The notes: generated from the letters alone by a model not told the origin. A stretch of DNA of 64,000 nucleotides from Bacteroidota bacterium (GCA_018267925.1 JAFDXO010000195.1:124001-188000), one strand, 5' to 3'; counted from the first letter of the stretch, positions 16,890 to 26,888 are shown. Program-made: numbers and translations.

Positions 16890-18755
16890 TTATTCACTTA
16901 ATTCTAACCAACGCATTTCTTTTTCCTCCAGTAGGTTAGTAATTTCTAAGATTCGCGAACTTGTTTTTTGCAATGTTTCATAAGTCAGATTAGGTTGACT
17001 CATAGATTCTGAGAGTTGTTGTTTCTCTTGTTCTAAAGCGGGTATTTCTTGTTCTAATTGCTCAAATTCTCTTTGCTCTTTATAGCTCAGTTTTTTGGGT
17101 TTAGCCTTTGTGATTTCAGAAGGGGGTGCTTTCTTTTCCGGTATTTGTTCAATTTTAAGGGTATCTGCTTTTTGTTGTAGCCGGTATTCTGAATAATTTC
17201 CGGGAAAATCAATCACTTCACCGTTTCCTTCAAACACAAAAAGATGGTCAACTAAGCGATCCATAAAATAGCGATCATGCGACACGATTATCATACAACC
17301 TTGATACTCGCTCAAAAAATTTTCTAACACAGAAAGGGTAGGTAAATCAAGATCATTTGTCGGCTCATCCAGAATAAGAAAGTTTGGATTTTTGAACAAA
17401 ATGGTGAGTATTTGTAATCGTTTTTTTTCGCCCCCGCTCAGTTTGCTGAGGTAGGTATATTGCTGTTCGGGTGAAAACAGAAAAAGCTGTAAGAACTGTG
17501 CGGCACTTAGGCTTCCACCGCTTGCAAGTGGAAAACTTTCGGCAATTGTTTTAACAAATTCAATCACACGCATGTCTTCTTTGATTTCTAAGCCTTGTTG
17601 TGAAAAATTGCCAAACACAACCGTATCACCAATATTTATTTTGCCGCTATCGGCAAGAATATGTCCTTGCAAAAGCTCTAAAAATGTTGATTTGCCGGCA
17701 CCATTTTTTCCTACAATGCCTATACGTTCTCCCTTTTTAAAAGTATAATCAAAGCCTTTTAAAATGACTTTATCACCATAGCTTTTATACACTTTTTTCA
17801 ACTCTGCAATTTTTCCACCCAGCCTATTCATTTTCATTTGAAGCGACACTTGGTTGTCCACTATTCGCTGTTTGGCTACCGCTTCTACTTTGTAAAAATT
17901 GTCCTCGCGACTTCGAGCTTTTGTTGTACGTGCTTTGGGTTGTTTACGCATCCATTCAAGCTCCTTTCTATATTCATTTCGGGCTTTATCAATGGTTGCT
18001 TGTTGGCTTTCAATGCGTGCAGCCTTTTTTTCTAAGTAGTTTTCATAATCTCCCCTATAAGTATAAAGATTGTTGCCATCAAGTTCCCAAATTTCTTCGC
18101 ATACAGCATCTAAAAAATATCTGTCGTGTGTAACCATGAGGAGTGTTACCTTTTCCAGATTCAGATAATGCTCTAACCATTCTACCATTTCCACGTCAAG
18201 ATGGTTTGTCGGTTCGTCCATAATAAGCAGCACATGCTTATGCTCAAAACCAATGTCAATAAGGGTTTGCGCTAAAGCAACTCGTTTTCTTTGCCCGCCT
18301 GAAAGTGTAGCAATAGGTTGGTATAAATGATGGATATTGAGTTTGCCGAGGATTTGCTTCACTTTGGCATCAAAATCCCAAGCGTTCAATTCGTCCATGC
18401 GAACAATAGCTTGACCTAAGGCTTCTGCATCTTCTGTTTCGCTTACGGATTCAAAGTGTTTAATAGCATTGATTATGGGATGATTATGGTGAAAAATATT
18501 GTCGAGAACGGTGTGTGCCTCGTTGAACTTCGGTTCTTGTTCAAACAATGCAACCGTCACTTCTTTGTGAATCCAAACCTTGCCACTATCAGGTGTTTCA
18601 GCTCCTGATAGTATTTTTAACAAGGTTGATTTTCCACTTCCATTTTTGGCTACAAGGGCTATTTTGTCACCTTCATTAATGTGAAACGAAATATCGTCAA
18701 AAAGCGGTTTAACGCCGTAATTCTTACTGATTTTTTCTGCTGAAACGTAGTGCAT
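16890..18755 (-). CDS. ABC-F family ATPase (Uup/EttA-like)
   Basis: A 621-residue protein with two ABC ATPase domains in one chain and no membrane segments, which is the ABC-F layout. Domain 1 has the Walker A KNGSGKSTLLKIL (~37-50), signature LSGGQRKRVALAQ and Walker B LLIMDEPTNHLD. Domain 2 has GKNGAGKSTFLELL, LSGGEKKRLQIL and FLILDEPTNDLD. A linker with the basic WMRKQPKARTTKARSRED stretch joins them, and a C-terminal coiled coil (about 540-621) is typical of Uup. ABC-F proteins act on the ribosome or, for Uup, on replication-associated DNA; which applies is not decided by sequence. Not an antibiotic-resistance call. Confidence 0.9.
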   Translation of the reverse strand: MHYVSAEKISKNYGVKPLFDDISFHINEGDKIALVAKNGSGKSTLLKILSGAETPDSGKVWIHKEVTVALFEQEPKFNEAHTVLDNIFHHNHPIINAIKHFESVSETEDAEALGQAIVRMDELNAWDFDAKVKQILGKLNIHHLYQPIATLSGGQRKRVALAQTLIDIGFEHKHVLLIMDEPTNHLDVEMVEWLEHYLNLEKVTLLMVTHDRYFLDAVCEEIWELDGNNLYTYRGDYENYLEKKAARIESQQATIDKARNEYRKELEWMRKQPKARTTKARSREDNFYKVEAVAKQRIVDNQVSLQMKMNRLGGKIAELKKVYKSYGDKVILKGFDYTFKKGERIGIVGKNGAGKSTFLELLQGHILADSGKINIGDTVVFGNFSQQGLEIKEDMRVIEFVKTIAESFPLASGGSLSAAQFLQLFLFSPEQQYTYLSKLSGGEKKRLQILTILFKNPNFLILDEPTNDLDLPTLSVLENFLSEYQGCMIIVSHDRYFMDRLVDHLFVFEGNGEVIDFPGNYSEYRLQQKADTLKIEQIPEKKAPPSEITKAKPKKLSYKEQREFEQLEQEIPALEQEKQQLSESMSQPNLTYETLQKTSSRILEITNLLEEKEMRWLELSE

Positions 18756-18772
18756 CTGAAAGATTATCCGAT

Positions 18773-18782
18773 GTGCAAATTA
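18773..18782 (-). promoter_or_regulatory. TAATTTGCAC element upstream of the ABC-F gene
   Basis: On the minus strand TAATTTGCAC, 18 bp upstream of the ATG at 18755. Same 10-mer as in front of kbl and of the solute-binding lipoprotein gene. Confidence 0.4.
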
Positions 18783-18910
18783 GCTTAATTTAGACTGGGG
18801 CTGAATGTAATAACGGAATACCAATAGAGAGCAAGACCTATAAGATCCAGCAGCTAATCATTTGATGAATTAAATCAAGTCAGCAAAAAAAAAGTGTGGT
18901 AAAAGAAATT

Positions 18911-19564
18911 TTACTCTGCTTCATCCCTTTTGGGCGTAGTCCATTTTCTAAAACGGTAACCTCCTTTTTCAGGACCCCAAACCTGTTTTCCGTCTTTGTT
19001 AAAGCCTCGTGCCCAATAGGTTTGTAAAGTTGTATAACAGGCAATTTCTATCGTAGTGTAAACAGCATCACCGATTTTACTTTCGCAGCCATTGCCCTCA
19101 GTTTTGCCATTAAAATTTCCATCGTTGTCTTTCTGAAAAAAGACAGCGCAACCTGTACGAGCTATTAATGAATCATAAGGAAGTTTTTTTAGTTTCTCTG
19201 GTTCGTTCCATGCTCCGGTATATCGGTTAGCATTGGGTAATTCATATACTTCTTGAACCAAAGTGCTGTTGTCTTTTTTATGAAGATGATATATTCTTTG
19301 TCGAAAGGGTTCGTCGGATTTTGCTGTTTCAGAAAATTCTGCATATAGCCAATAGCCATCATCCTTTTTTTTACCCTTCAGCGCAACTTCACGAATGTGA
19401 AGAGAAAGTGATGGAAATTCTTTGTTTAAAGACGCTTGTTCTTGATTATCAAAATTTCCGACTAATCTATTTTTAAATTCTTCTAAGTCTATCTTTTTTA
19501 ATGGGCTTTGTGCATAAGAAAAGCAAGAAAGAAACAAGAGCATAAAGAAATAGAAAGGCTTCAT
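18911..19564 (-). CDS. Secreted CpcT/CpeT-like protein
   Basis: A 217-residue exported protein with a signal peptide ending at SYAQS (~residue 19). The mature part resembles the CpcT/CpeT chromophore-lyase beta-barrel family: LVGNFDNQEQAS near the N-terminus, then LHIREVALKGKKKDDGYWLYAEFSE, RQRIYHLHKKD, an acidic-aromatic GCAVFFQKDNDGNFNGKTEGNGC and a C-terminal YWARGFNKDGKQVWGPEKGGYRFRKW. In cyanobacteria CpcT attaches phycobilins to phycobiliproteins. Nothing here suggests phototrophy, so a role in binding another small hydrophobic ligand in the periplasm is more likely (inference). Confidence 0.78.
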   Translation of the reverse strand: MKPFYFFMLLFLSCFSYAQSPLKKIDLEEFKNRLVGNFDNQEQASLNKEFPSLSLHIREVALKGKKKDDGYWLYAEFSETAKSDEPFRQRIYHLHKKDNSTLVQEVYELPNANRYTGAWNEPEKLKKLPYDSLIARTGCAVFFQKDNDGNFNGKTEGNGCESKIGDAVYTTIEIACYTTLQTYWARGFNKDGKQVWGPEKGGYRFRKWTTPKRDEAE

Positions 19565-19812
19565 AATTAGTGTATGATTAAACGAAAAGCTTTGTAAAGA
19601 TTGATCAAAAATGGGAAATGTAGGTAATATACAGATGTTCTAAAAAAATATATAAATAACTTTAAAAATCGTCTAAGGCTGATTAGGCGAGTTATTTTCA
19701 CTACAAGCTAAGGTATAGCCTTAGTATAAACGAAAACTAATTGAGCAACCCAATAAATTTCAGAATGGTAATGAAAAATTAATTTTAGTAGAAGCAATCG
19801 CTATTTAATTTG

Positions 19813-19820
19813 TATTTTTG
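19813..19820 (+). promoter_or_regulatory. -7 promoter element of pckA
   Basis: TATTTTTG, an exact TAnnTTTG match, is followed by CCGCC and lies 36 bp before the pckA ATG. The same TATTTTTGCCGC string precedes the E1 fusion gene on the other strand. Confidence 0.55.
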
Positions 19821-19855
19821 CCGCCTCAAATTTTGACAATTAAAATAACTCTTTT

Positions 19856-21484
19856 ATGCAGGAATTTGGTAAGAAAAACCCAACAGCCAAACTATCAGAT
19901 ATTGGGCTAAATGTGGGAATTGCACATTGGAATTTGTCACCTGAAGATCTAGTAAAAAAGACACTGGAATTAGGTCAGGGAGAATTAAATGATTCCGGTG
20001 CTCTTTGCGTGAGTACGGGCAAATTTACCGGTCGTTCACCAAAGGATAAGTTTACCGTTAAGGATGCTATCACTGAAAATAGCGTAAGCTGGGGAGAACC
20101 AAACTTTCCTATGTCTTCAGAAGATTTTGATGGGCTTTACAAGGAAGTTTGTGCATATTTGAATGGTAAGGAAGTGTGGGTACGTGATGCTTATGCTTGC
20201 GCAGATCCTAAGTTTCGCCTCAATATTCGCGTGGTCAATGAAGAGCCTTGGGCTAACCTTTTTTGCCATGATTTATTTTTGCGACCAACCGCTCAAGAAG
20301 TAGAAAATCAAAATCCTGAATGGCTTATTCTTCAAGCTCCGGGATATATAGCTACGCCCGGCAAATGGGGTACACGTGCAGAAGGAAAAGGAAATTTTAC
20401 AGCCGTAAACTTTACCAAAAAGATCATTCTTATTGGTGGAAGTGCTTATACGGGAGAAATGAAAAAGGGCATTTTTGGTGTTCTCAATTTTGTATTGCCA
20501 CATGACCATAAGGTATTGAGCATGCACTGTTCGGCAAACGAAGGAAAAAATGGTGATGTAGCATTATTTTTCGGCTTGTCCGGTACCGGAAAAACAACGC
20601 TTTCTGCCGATCCTAATCGCGCTTTGATTGGGGATGATGAACATGGATGGGCACATGGTTCTGTGTTTAATTTTGAAGGAGGATGCTATGCCAAAGTGAT
20701 TGATCTTTCTGAAGAAAAAGAACCGCAAATTTTTGCAGCTATCAAACCGAACGCATTGCTTGAAAACATTAAATTTAAGCAGGGCACAAAGTCGGTAGAT
20801 TATACGGATGCCACTATAACCGAAAATACACGTGCTGCTTATCCTATTTACCATATACCCAACGCCAAAGAACCTTCTTATGGTGGCGATCCTAAAAATA
20901 TCTTCTTCCTCACTTGCGATGCTTTTGGCATTTTACCTCCTATCAGTAAGTTGACTAAGGCGCAAGCTATGTATCATTTTATTTCCGGCTACACAGCAAA
21001 AGTGGCGGGTACGGAAGTTGGTGTTACAGAGCCTCAAACTACTTTCTCCGCTTGCTTTGGCAGAGTTTTCTTGCCATTGCACCCTACAAAATATGCCGAG
21101 TTGTTAGGAAAAAAATTAGAAGAGCATAATGATGTTAATGTTTGGTTGATCAACACCGGATGGAGTGGTGGTGCTTATGGAACCGGTAGCAGAATGAGCT
21201 TGAAATATACACGAGCAATGATTACTGCGGCTATGAATGGTGAATTGAATGATGTTACATACAATGCCCATCCAGTGTTTGCTGTTTTAGTTCCACAATC
21301 TTGCCCTAATGTTCCTGCTGAAATTCTAAATCCACGTGATACTTGGAATGATAAAGAAGCATACGATAAAAAAGCTAACGAGCTGGCTGGTTTATTTGTA
21401 AAGAATTTTGCAAAATATGCCGATCAAGCAAACGAAGAAATATTAAGTGCTGCACCGAAAGTAATGGAAAATGTAGCCGGTTAA
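19856..21484 (+). CDS. pckA: Phosphoenolpyruvate carboxykinase (ATP)
   Basis: A 542-residue ATP-dependent PEP carboxykinase that converts oxaloacetate and ATP to PEP, CO2 and ADP at the start of gluconeogenesis. The kinase P-loop GLSGTGKTTLSADP is at ~239-252, followed by the metal-binding LIGDDEHGW. The substrate-binding region has STGKFTGRSPKDKF near residue 47 and RDAYACADPKFRLNIRV. The Arg-containing ENTRAAYPI and the C-terminal NTGWSGGAYGTG are also typical. Length matches the bacterial ATP-type enzyme. It is monocistronic, with its own promoter element and a strong terminator. Confidence 0.96.
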   Translation: MQEFGKKNPTAKLSDIGLNVGIAHWNLSPEDLVKKTLELGQGELNDSGALCVSTGKFTGRSPKDKFTVKDAITENSVSWGEPNFPMSSEDFDGLYKEVCAYLNGKEVWVRDAYACADPKFRLNIRVVNEEPWANLFCHDLFLRPTAQEVENQNPEWLILQAPGYIATPGKWGTRAEGKGNFTAVNFTKKIILIGGSAYTGEMKKGIFGVLNFVLPHDHKVLSMHCSANEGKNGDVALFFGLSGTGKTTLSADPNRALIGDDEHGWAHGSVFNFEGGCYAKVIDLSEEKEPQIFAAIKPNALLENIKFKQGTKSVDYTDATITENTRAAYPIYHIPNAKEPSYGGDPKNIFFLTCDAFGILPPISKLTKAQAMYHFISGYTAKVAGTEVGVTEPQTTFSACFGRVFLPLHPTKYAELLGKKLEEHNDVNVWLINTGWSGGAYGTGSRMSLKYTRAMITAAMNGELNDVTYNAHPVFAVLVPQSCPNVPAEILNPRDTWNDKEAYDKKANELAGLFVKNFAKYADQANEEILSAAPKVMENVAG

Positions 21485-21507
21485 AGTCTGTATGAAATAT
21501 TCATCAG

Positions 21508-21537
21508 AAAGCCTCGCTAAGTTAGCGAGGCTTTTTT
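21508..21537 (+). terminator. Rho-independent terminator after pckA
   Basis: Near-perfect long stem AAAGCCTCGCTAA / TTAGCGAGGCTTT with a minimal loop and a T tract. Confidence 0.85.
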
Positions 21538-21764
21538 CTCTTTACTCGTTTCCGAATAATAAAGCGGGTGTTGTTTCGGTGTATGAATAGACAACCTCTT
21601 TGGAAAAGGACTCCCCACATCTAACTAAAGACTTGTTTTCCAATTGTTCGATAAAGATTAGTTGAAAGTAGAGGATGATTGGTAGTGCTAATCAACAATA
21701 AATCGAACACCCATTGCATTTGAAGTGCCTATTAGTCTTTAAAAGCTGAAAATATGGGTAATGC

Positions 21765-24700
21765 TTAATTTAAACTTCTAAAGTCAACCGGTACTAATTT
21801 ACTTACGCCGGCTTCTTGCATGGTAACACCATAAATCACATCTACCGAAGCCATTGTTTGTTTGTTGTGTGTTACGATAATGAATTGAGAATTATCTGAA
21901 AATTTCCGAATCATATTGGTGAATTTTCCCACGTTGGCATCATCTAAAGGAGCATCTACTTCATCTAAAATGCAAAAAGGTGCTGGTTTGATAAGATAGA
22001 TTGCAAACAAAAATGCAGTTGAAGTCAAGGTTTTTTCGCCTCCTGAAAGTTGTGTCAATGTACTTGGGCGTTTACCTTTTGGTTGAGCATATATTTCTAT
22101 GCCACTTTCGGCTACATTGTCCGGGTCGGTCAGGCGCAAATCGCAAGTATCTTCTTCTGTAAACAAGGCTTTGAATACTTGGATGAAATTTTCTCTTACC
22201 CGCTCAAAAGTTTCTTTAAATTTTGAATTGGCGGTGTTTTCTACTTCATCTATTGTAGCAAGAAGACTTTCTTTAGCCTTTACCAAATCGGTTTTTTGTT
22301 CTACAATAAAATCTTGACGGGCTTTCATTTCGGTATAAGCTTCGATGGCGGTGGGGTTTACTTCGCCCATGTTTTCGAGTCGCTTTTTCATGCGTTCACT
22401 TTCTGCTGTTAGTTCCTCAACGGAAAGGTTGTTTTTTCTTTCTTCATCTAAAATTTCATCCAAGTTCACTCGAAATTCAACATGCAATCGTTCTTTCAAA
22501 CCGGATAAGCGCAGCTTCATTTCATTGAGTTTGTCTTTGATTCCATTCAACAATACCTCTGCCTGGTCTTTCTCTCGGCGTTTTTGATTCAGTTGCCCTT
22601 CTTGTGTGGCAATCGTGTTTCGTGCTTCATAATACACCCTATCTTTTTCATTCAGTTCGTGTTCATCTTTTTCTTTTTTGGCCAAAAGTTCATACAATTC
22701 ATTGTCGCCGCCATGTAGTCTTCCTTGTGTTTCGGCAAGTTGCACGGTGGTTAGCTGCAATTGTTCTTTATTGCTTGCAATCTGTTTTTGTAGATCAGTC
22801 AATTGGTTATTGCGAAAGCTCAGTTCTTGTTTTAATCCTTCTATTTTACTTTGTTGACGGGTATATTGAAGGTTTTGCTGATTGTATTGTTGGGAGGCAA
22901 AATTAAAAGCTTGTTCCACTGTGTGAAATTCAGTTTCCGCTTGTTGAATGGTTGCCTGAATGGCGTGAAGGGTATCATTTATTTGTTCCAGAGCAATACG
23001 TGTATCTGCAATATTGTCTTGGGTTATATTGAGTTGTTCTTGAAGATCAAGTTGTCGTTTGTCGGCGTTTTCGTTAAGTTGTTCTATATGCTCAATACGA
23101 TGTGCGAGGTTGATAATGTGGTTTTGCAGTTTGTTTAGCTCTACTTTTGTTTGCTCTATTGCACGGTCGTTTAAGGCAGCATTAAACCCGGAAATTTTAG
23201 TTTGGGTATCGGAAATAAATTGTGCCAGCTCGGTTGTGGTGAGGGTTAGTGAAGCTATTTCTTCGGCCAATCGCTCTAAGTTTTTAGCTCGACCTATTTT
23301 GTTGCCCTCAAAAGCACCTATAGAACCGCCGCTCAATTGAAATTGCCCCCTCACAAATCCACCTTTTTGGTGCACTAATACAACACCTTCTGGCAAGTTA
23401 ATCTCAGACATGTTGATGCCTTCATCAGCAATAAAAACCTTGCCCAGCAGATGTTTTGCTAAGGGACGATAAGGCTCATCTACCGAAACGACACTCAATG
23501 CAGGTCTTATTCCTTCGTGTTGCCAACTGGGCTTATTTTCCATGTTGCTTGCAGACAATTGATCCAACAAGAAAAAGTTTGCTTTACCCTTATTGTTGGC
23601 ATCTAATAAATGAATTGCCTGAGCCGCTTCGCTTAGATTAGAAACAAGATAGTAATTCAAATAGCTGTCCAACACATTTTCTAAGGCTGTTCGATATTTT
23701 GATTGCACAACAAAAACATCTGACAAAAGTGGCGCTGCATGATTCCACTCTTTACTTTTTTTCAGAAATTTAATGCTATCGGGATAGCCTTCTAAGCTTT
23801 CTACTAAGGATTTTAAGAGATCGTGTTCATTTCTTCGGGCATCCAGCTTTCTGTTTTCATCAACGGATTTGGCTCTATAAATTTCTAACTGCTCTTGTGC
23901 CTGAAGAATATTTTCTTTCATTTCTTCATGCTTTGAAATCAGCTCCCCAAGCGTATTTTGCTTATCTTCTACTTGCTGTTGTGTTTCATTTTTTTCTGAA
24001 ATCAGTTGTGCAATTTGAGTATGTCGTTGAGATTTTTCTTCCAAAATTTGTTGCCTGCTTCGTTGCAAGTTCATGACAGAAGAATCGGCAACAGCTACTT
24101 TTTTTTCAGCATCAAATTGGCTTCGCTGATGTTGTTGAAAATTTAATCGAAGCGACTCAACGATTTTTTTCTTGGTATCAAATTCTTCACGCTTTTCATC
24201 AACGGTGCTTCGCAAGGATTCTAATTGGTCGCGCAAATCTTCAAGGCTTTCTGTTTCAGTAGCTATTTGGTTTTGGGCAAATCCAATAGATTCTTCTGTT
24301 TGCTTGAGTTGTGTATCTGCACTGGATAAAAACTCTATAAGGCTTCGTTCTCTTTCTTTTAAATGATCTAAACGTTGAGCTGCTAATTTTTTTTCTCCTT
24401 CTAATTGCCGAATTCGATTAATCAACTCATTAAATTGTTTTTGAAATCCGTTTAGCTCTTGCTCTTTTTGAATGAGTTTTACCTTTTGTTGTTCTATACT
24501 TGCTTCTTCGGTGGCTACTAAGGCTTCTATTGCTGCCTTCTTATCTATTTCCTTTTCGTGTTGGTCATGGAGTTCTTTATATTGGTCGTTAAACTGTTCT
24601 AATGAAGCTTTTGCCAATTCTACACTAATCTCTTTATATTCTCCTTTTATTTGAAAGTAGCGTTCTGCTTTTTTAGCTTGGTTTTCAAGGGTGCGAACAT

Positions 24701-25301
24701 TGTTTCCTATTTCAAACAAGATGTCTTCAATGCGTGCAATGTCTTGTTCGGTAGCTTCCAGCTTTTGTTTGGCTTCTTTTTTTCTGGTTTTATAAATAGA
24801 AATGCCGGCAGCTTGCTCTAACATTCTACGACGTGAGCCGTCTTTGTCTTTAATAATATCATCTACCATCCCGAGTTCAATGATGGCATAGGAATCGTTG
24901 CTTACTCCGGTATCTAAAAAGAGATTGTGAATGTCTTTTAGTCTGCAGGTTACATCATTAAGTCTATATTCACTTTCTCCATTCTTGTAAAATTTTCTGG
25001 TGATGGTAACAGTTGTAAATTCTGTGGGGAGCAGGTTTCGAGTGTTTTCAAAAGTAAGTGAAACTTCAGCCATTCCGCTTCCTGAGCGTGATCGAGAACC
25101 GTTGAAAATTAGATCTTCCAGATTGTCTGATCGAAGAGCTTTTATCTTATGTTCACCGATTACCCAGCGAATAGCATCTACTATATTTGATTTCCCGCAA
25201 CCGTTTGGGCCGACAATGCCGGTAATCGGATGATCGAGCAATACATGGGTTTTGTCAGCAAATGATTTAAACCCTTTTATTTCTAACGACTTTAAACGCA
25301 A
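21765..25301 (-). CDS. smc: Chromosome segregation protein SMC
   Basis: A 1178-residue SMC ATPase, the core of the condensin-like complex that compacts and segregates the chromosome. The N-terminal head carries the Walker A VGPNGCGKSNIVDAIRW (~31-47). It is followed by ~330 residues of coiled coil, a hinge (~510-670) with VLVHQKGGFVRGQF and QLSGGSIGAFEGNKIG, a second coiled coil, and the C-terminal head with signature LSGGEKTLTSTAFLFAIY and Walker B FCILDEVDAPLDD. The start is a TTG codon (CAA at 25299-25301 on the plus strand), because the MRLKSLEIKGFKSFAD N-terminus is the family start. A TAnnTTTG element lies 26 bp upstream. ScpA and ScpB are not nearby. Confidence 0.94.
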   Translation of the reverse strand: MRLKSLEIKGFKSFADKTHVLLDHPITGIVGPNGCGKSNIVDAIRWVIGEHKIKALRSDNLEDLIFNGSRSRSGSGMAEVSLTFENTRNLLPTEFTTVTITRKFYKNGESEYRLNDVTCRLKDIHNLFLDTGVSNDSYAIIELGMVDDIIKDKDGSRRRMLEQAAGISIYKTRKKEAKQKLEATEQDIARIEDILFEIGNNVRTLENQAKKAERYFQIKGEYKEISVELAKASLEQFNDQYKELHDQHEKEIDKKAAIEALVATEEASIEQQKVKLIQKEQELNGFQKQFNELINRIRQLEGEKKLAAQRLDHLKERERSLIEFLSSADTQLKQTEESIGFAQNQIATETESLEDLRDQLESLRSTVDEKREEFDTKKKIVESLRLNFQQHQRSQFDAEKKVAVADSSVMNLQRSRQQILEEKSQRHTQIAQLISEKNETQQQVEDKQNTLGELISKHEEMKENILQAQEQLEIYRAKSVDENRKLDARRNEHDLLKSLVESLEGYPDSIKFLKKSKEWNHAAPLLSDVFVVQSKYRTALENVLDSYLNYYLVSNLSEAAQAIHLLDANNKGKANFFLLDQLSASNMENKPSWQHEGIRPALSVVSVDEPYRPLAKHLLGKVFIADEGINMSEINLPEGVVLVHQKGGFVRGQFQLSGGSIGAFEGNKIGRAKNLERLAEEIASLTLTTTELAQFISDTQTKISGFNAALNDRAIEQTKVELNKLQNHIINLAHRIEHIEQLNENADKRQLDLQEQLNITQDNIADTRIALEQINDTLHAIQATIQQAETEFHTVEQAFNFASQQYNQQNLQYTRQQSKIEGLKQELSFRNNQLTDLQKQIASNKEQLQLTTVQLAETQGRLHGGDNELYELLAKKEKDEHELNEKDRVYYEARNTIATQEGQLNQKRREKDQAEVLLNGIKDKLNEMKLRLSGLKERLHVEFRVNLDEILDEERKNNLSVEELTAESERMKKRLENMGEVNPTAIEAYTEMKARQDFIVEQKTDLVKAKESLLATIDEVENTANSKFKETFERVRENFIQVFKALFTEEDTCDLRLTDPDNVAESGIEIYAQPKGKRPSTLTQLSGGEKTLTSTAFLFAIYLIKPAPFCILDEVDAPLDDANVGKFTNMIRKFSDNSQFIIVTHNKQTMASVDVIYGVTMQEAGVSKLVPVDFRSLN

Positions 25302-25327
25302 AAGAATATTTTTTTAACAAAAGAGAA

Positions 25328-25335
25328 CAAAAATA
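25328..25335 (-). promoter_or_regulatory. -7 promoter element of smc
   Basis: On the minus strand this is TATTTTTG, an exact TAnnTTTG match 26 bp upstream of the TTG start. It supports that start over any upstream codon. Confidence 0.5.
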
Positions 25336-25564
25336 AGAATTTAGAATGGGGTGCGCTATGGATATATTTTTTCAATTACTTCAATAGAAATTGGGCTGTG
25401 AATGTTCAATTTTGTCAGTGAATTTGTAAGTAAATATCCAGAAATGAGGATGATGAAAAAATGTTTCTGAACATTGTAATCAAAATGCTTTGAAATATTT
25501 CTCAGATCTAATTTTGAAATTAAATTAGCCTATTGCACTTAATTTAGCTTGACAAACTACATCT

Positions 25565-25981
25565 ATGTCCGAAATCATATCTACTGACAAAGCACCTAAG
25601 CCAATGGGCTTATATCCTCATGCTCGCCGTGTAGGAAACTTGCTTTTCTTATCAGGCATTGGCCCCAGAAACGCACAAACAGATGAGATTCCCGGATTGG
25701 CTCTTGATAAGCACGGGCAGTTTCATTCTTTTGATTTTGAAGCGCAATGTCATAGTGTTTTTAATAACGTAAAAAACGTGCTGGAAGCCAGTGGCAGCAG
25801 TTGGGATAAACTTGTGGATGTAACCGTTTTTTTGGTGGATATGAAGCGTGATTTCCATACCTATAACCGTATTTATGCTGAGTATTTTAAGGATAATCAA
25901 CCTTGCAGAACTACGGTAAGTGTCAATTCTCTTCCTTCTGCTATTGCCATTGAATTGAAGTGTATAGCAACAATAGATTAA
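25565..25981 (+). CDS. RidA family protein (reactive intermediate deaminase type)
   Basis: A 138-residue YjgF/YER057c/UK114 (RidA) protein. It starts with STDKAPKPMGLYPHARRVGNLLFLSG and has the family's NVKNVLEASGSSWDKLVDVTVFLVDM. The C-terminal CRTTVSVNSLPSAIAIELKCIA holds the Arg that binds the substrate carboxylate in active RidA proteins (R in CRTTV). RidA hydrolyses reactive enamine/imine intermediates. The insert GPRNAQTDEIPG after GIG is characteristic of a RidA subgroup linked to aromatic amino-acid catabolism (2-aminomuconate deaminase-like). Its stop is 15 bp from the end of the convergent lipoprotein gene. Confidence 0.85.
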   Translation: MSEIISTDKAPKPMGLYPHARRVGNLLFLSGIGPRNAQTDEIPGLALDKHGQFHSFDFEAQCHSVFNNVKNVLEASGSSWDKLVDVTVFLVDMKRDFHTYNRIYAEYFKDNQPCRTTVSVNSLPSAIAIELKCIATID

Positions 25982-25996
25982 ATAGACGATGGGTGC

Positions 25997-26806
25997 TTAT
26001 GGGTTCAGGTCAATGCGAACTTGTTTTTGAAAAGCCTTACCAGAAGCATCTTTTCCTTCTATTTTCCACATCACGCTTCTAAGTGATACTTTTAACGGAG
26101 CAGAATTTATTGTTTTTACCTGATGTGCTGTTTCTTCCCATTTATGCAGAATTTGGCGCGAAACTCTTTTATTTCGAGCTGCCTTAATGATAGATGCTCT
26201 TAGGGTAGCCGTATTAGCCTCTTCCGTTTCAAGATTATTTAATCCGGATATACGGTAGCTTTTCCCATTTCCTGACAAGGGTGTCCAGTCTGTAGTTGTG
26301 CCTAAGTCAGTAAGTTGTAATTTTCCAAAATCGGTCGTAGCGGTTACAAGGGTGGTGTATCTCTGAGAAACTTTTGAAATAGTAGAACCGGACAATTGAA
26401 TAGCATTTCCAGACAAGTCGCCGGATAATAGTTGGTAGCTGGCACCGTTTGCTTTTTGTAAATCTTGGTTTCTATATGTTTTGGTTTGTATGCCGGCTAT
26501 AAATACAGTTACATCTTTAAATATAATTTGTAAGCCCTTTCCTGTTGCAGGTTTGATCTGGTTGACAACTTTTTCAGAATCTTTAGTTGGGGTTTCGGAT
26601 TTTGTATAAGAAGTTGTATCGGGTTGAGGCGTTTGTAGCTTAATGTCATCAACAAAATCGCTTAGATACTTACTGTCTGTTTCGGTAACTATCTGAGTTG
26701 AATCGCCTAAAACAATAGGACGGTTTGATCTTTTAGAATCATTGCTGCAAGCAGAAAACAAGATGGTGAAAACCCCAATGAGAAGCAGTCGCGATGGCAT
26801 CAGCAT
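25997..26806 (-). CDS. Putative lipoprotein of unknown function
   Basis: A 269-residue predicted lipoprotein with a signal peptide ending in the lipobox FSAC (Cys near residue 20), followed by SNDSKRSNRP. A Ser/Thr/Asp-rich linker runs to about residue 85. The rest is probably beta-rich (LQIIFKDVTVFIAGIQTKTYRNQD, GNAIQLSGSTISKVSQRYTTLVTA, PLKVSLRSVMWKIEGKDASGKAFQKQVRIDL). The family is not recognised. Two ATGs, 26806 and 26800, can serve as the start; both give a valid signal peptide. Minus-strand neighbour of the E1 fusion gene, 82 bp downstream of it, so it could share its transcript. Confidence 0.7.
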   Translation of the reverse strand: MLMPSRLLLIGVFTILFSACSNDSKRSNRPIVLGDSTQIVTETDSKYLSDFVDDIKLQTPQPDTTSYTKSETPTKDSEKVVNQIKPATGKGLQIIFKDVTVFIAGIQTKTYRNQDLQKANGASYQLLSGDLSGNAIQLSGSTISKVSQRYTTLVTATTDFGKLQLTDLGTTTDWTPLSGNGKSYRISGLNNLETEEANTATLRASIIKAARNKRVSRQILHKWEETAHQVKTINSAPLKVSLRSVMWKIEGKDASGKAFQKQVRIDLNP

Positions 26807-26888
26807 GATATTGTTTTAGTTCTTTCGAAAATTTAATAGCATTTTTCGATAGGGTGCAGCAAAGACAGCCAAGCCGCTACTTACAAAA

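Noticed and set aside
16890..18755. ABC-F protein as an antibiotic-resistance determinant
   Set aside because: The C-terminal coiled coil and linker fit housekeeping Uup/EttA types; nothing indicates a resistance subtype.
22099..23340. Several plus-strand frames opposite smc
   Set aside because: They mirror the coiled-coil codon pattern of smc and have no family features.
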